Part shown: positions 63,887 through 64,000 of the stretch, piece by piece
How the letters are laid out: each line of letters opens with the position of its first letter
How positions within the stretch are numbered: the first letter of the stretch is position 1
Origin: Gadus chalcogrammus
Taxonomy: Eukaryota > Chordata > Actinopteri > Gadiformes > Gadidae
Length of the DNA stretch: 64,000 bases
Reading direction: 5' to 3'
Assembly: GCF_026213295.1 (NCBI RefSeq)
Contig: NC_079415.1
Location: 26,559,059-26,623,058, forward strand
Made by a program: the position numbers and the translations under genes
The notes under the pieces: generated by a model
The model's database searches: none
The model's input: the letters and a program-made list of their open reading frames with translations, nothing else
Told to the model about the DNA's origin: nothing

Positions 63887-64000
63887 GCTGCAACGACAAC
63901 CAGAAATGTTATCAGATGACGCACGAATGCTCTTTTTTGTGTTTATTTGAAATGTAGGCCTGGTGTACCTGTTTTGCTTACTTGAAATGTAGGCCTAAAT

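Larger units (their letters stand above)
58474..63999 (+). mobile_element. hAT element (GTF2IRD2/ZBED-like), split by a LINE and running off the window
   Basis: The left end CAGGCATCTCCAAACGGCGG with GGACCGCGGTCCGGGTCCGG is at 58474. The transposase reading frame starts at 63417. Between them lies an antisense LINE of about 4.5 kb. The right end is beyond the window. Linking the two halves is an inference from their order and from the LINE occupying the gap. Confidence 0.5.

Overview
The window is nuclear DNA of a teleost fish. It has an intron-containing vertebrate gene with GT-AG splicing, long dinucleotide microsatellites, tRNA-derived SINEs, L2/CR1-type LINE pieces, a Ty3/gypsy element, hAT, Harbinger-like and TTAA-flanked DNA transposons, and no operon-like organisation. 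The species cannot be named from the sequence alone.

Left third (about 11.8-24.4 kb): one host gene, kynureninase (kynu), on the minus strand. Eleven coding exons were identified by eye, with start codon at 24347 and stop at 12187. The product is a pyridoxal-phosphate enzyme of tryptophan degradation in the kynurenine pathway. All exons join in frame except at one place. A segment of about 139 nt, carrying the family's conserved GWFGHE...RISNPP block, is absent between 14949 and 13326, and no trace of it was found there. The introns hold SINEs, microsatellites, a TTAA-flanked transposon with another transposon nested in it, and a duplicated repeat with a CTCF-type motif. Positions 1-11.7 kb hold microsatellites, a complete 1.2-kb TTAA-flanked element, a LINE 3' end and a hAT MITE, with no gene I can support.

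Middle (24.4-50 kb): a field of DNA transposons and foldback sequence. It includes a Tc1-like MITE; a 2.6-kb inverted-repeat element carrying a SAMD3-like exon; a second TTAA-family element broken open by an element that encodes a short ORF; an integrase-type (IS3EU-like) element with a truncated transposase; a nested palindrome at 35.1-35.6 kb; a two-exon hAT gene fragment; and several terminal-inverted-repeat elements of 0.7-3.2 kb.

Right third (50-64 kb): nested insertions whose order can be read. A ZBED-type hAT transposase pseudogene is split by a Harbinger-like element with a Myb/SANT ORF. A Ty3/gypsy element is split in its protease region by an inverted sister copy of that element, and the sister copy is itself split by a LINE 3' end. 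A second hAT element is split by a nearly full-length CR1/L2-group LINE (58.6-63.1 kb, minus strand) whose reverse transcriptase has FADY in place of FADD. Apart from kynu, everything coding here looks like mobile-element protein, mostly dead.
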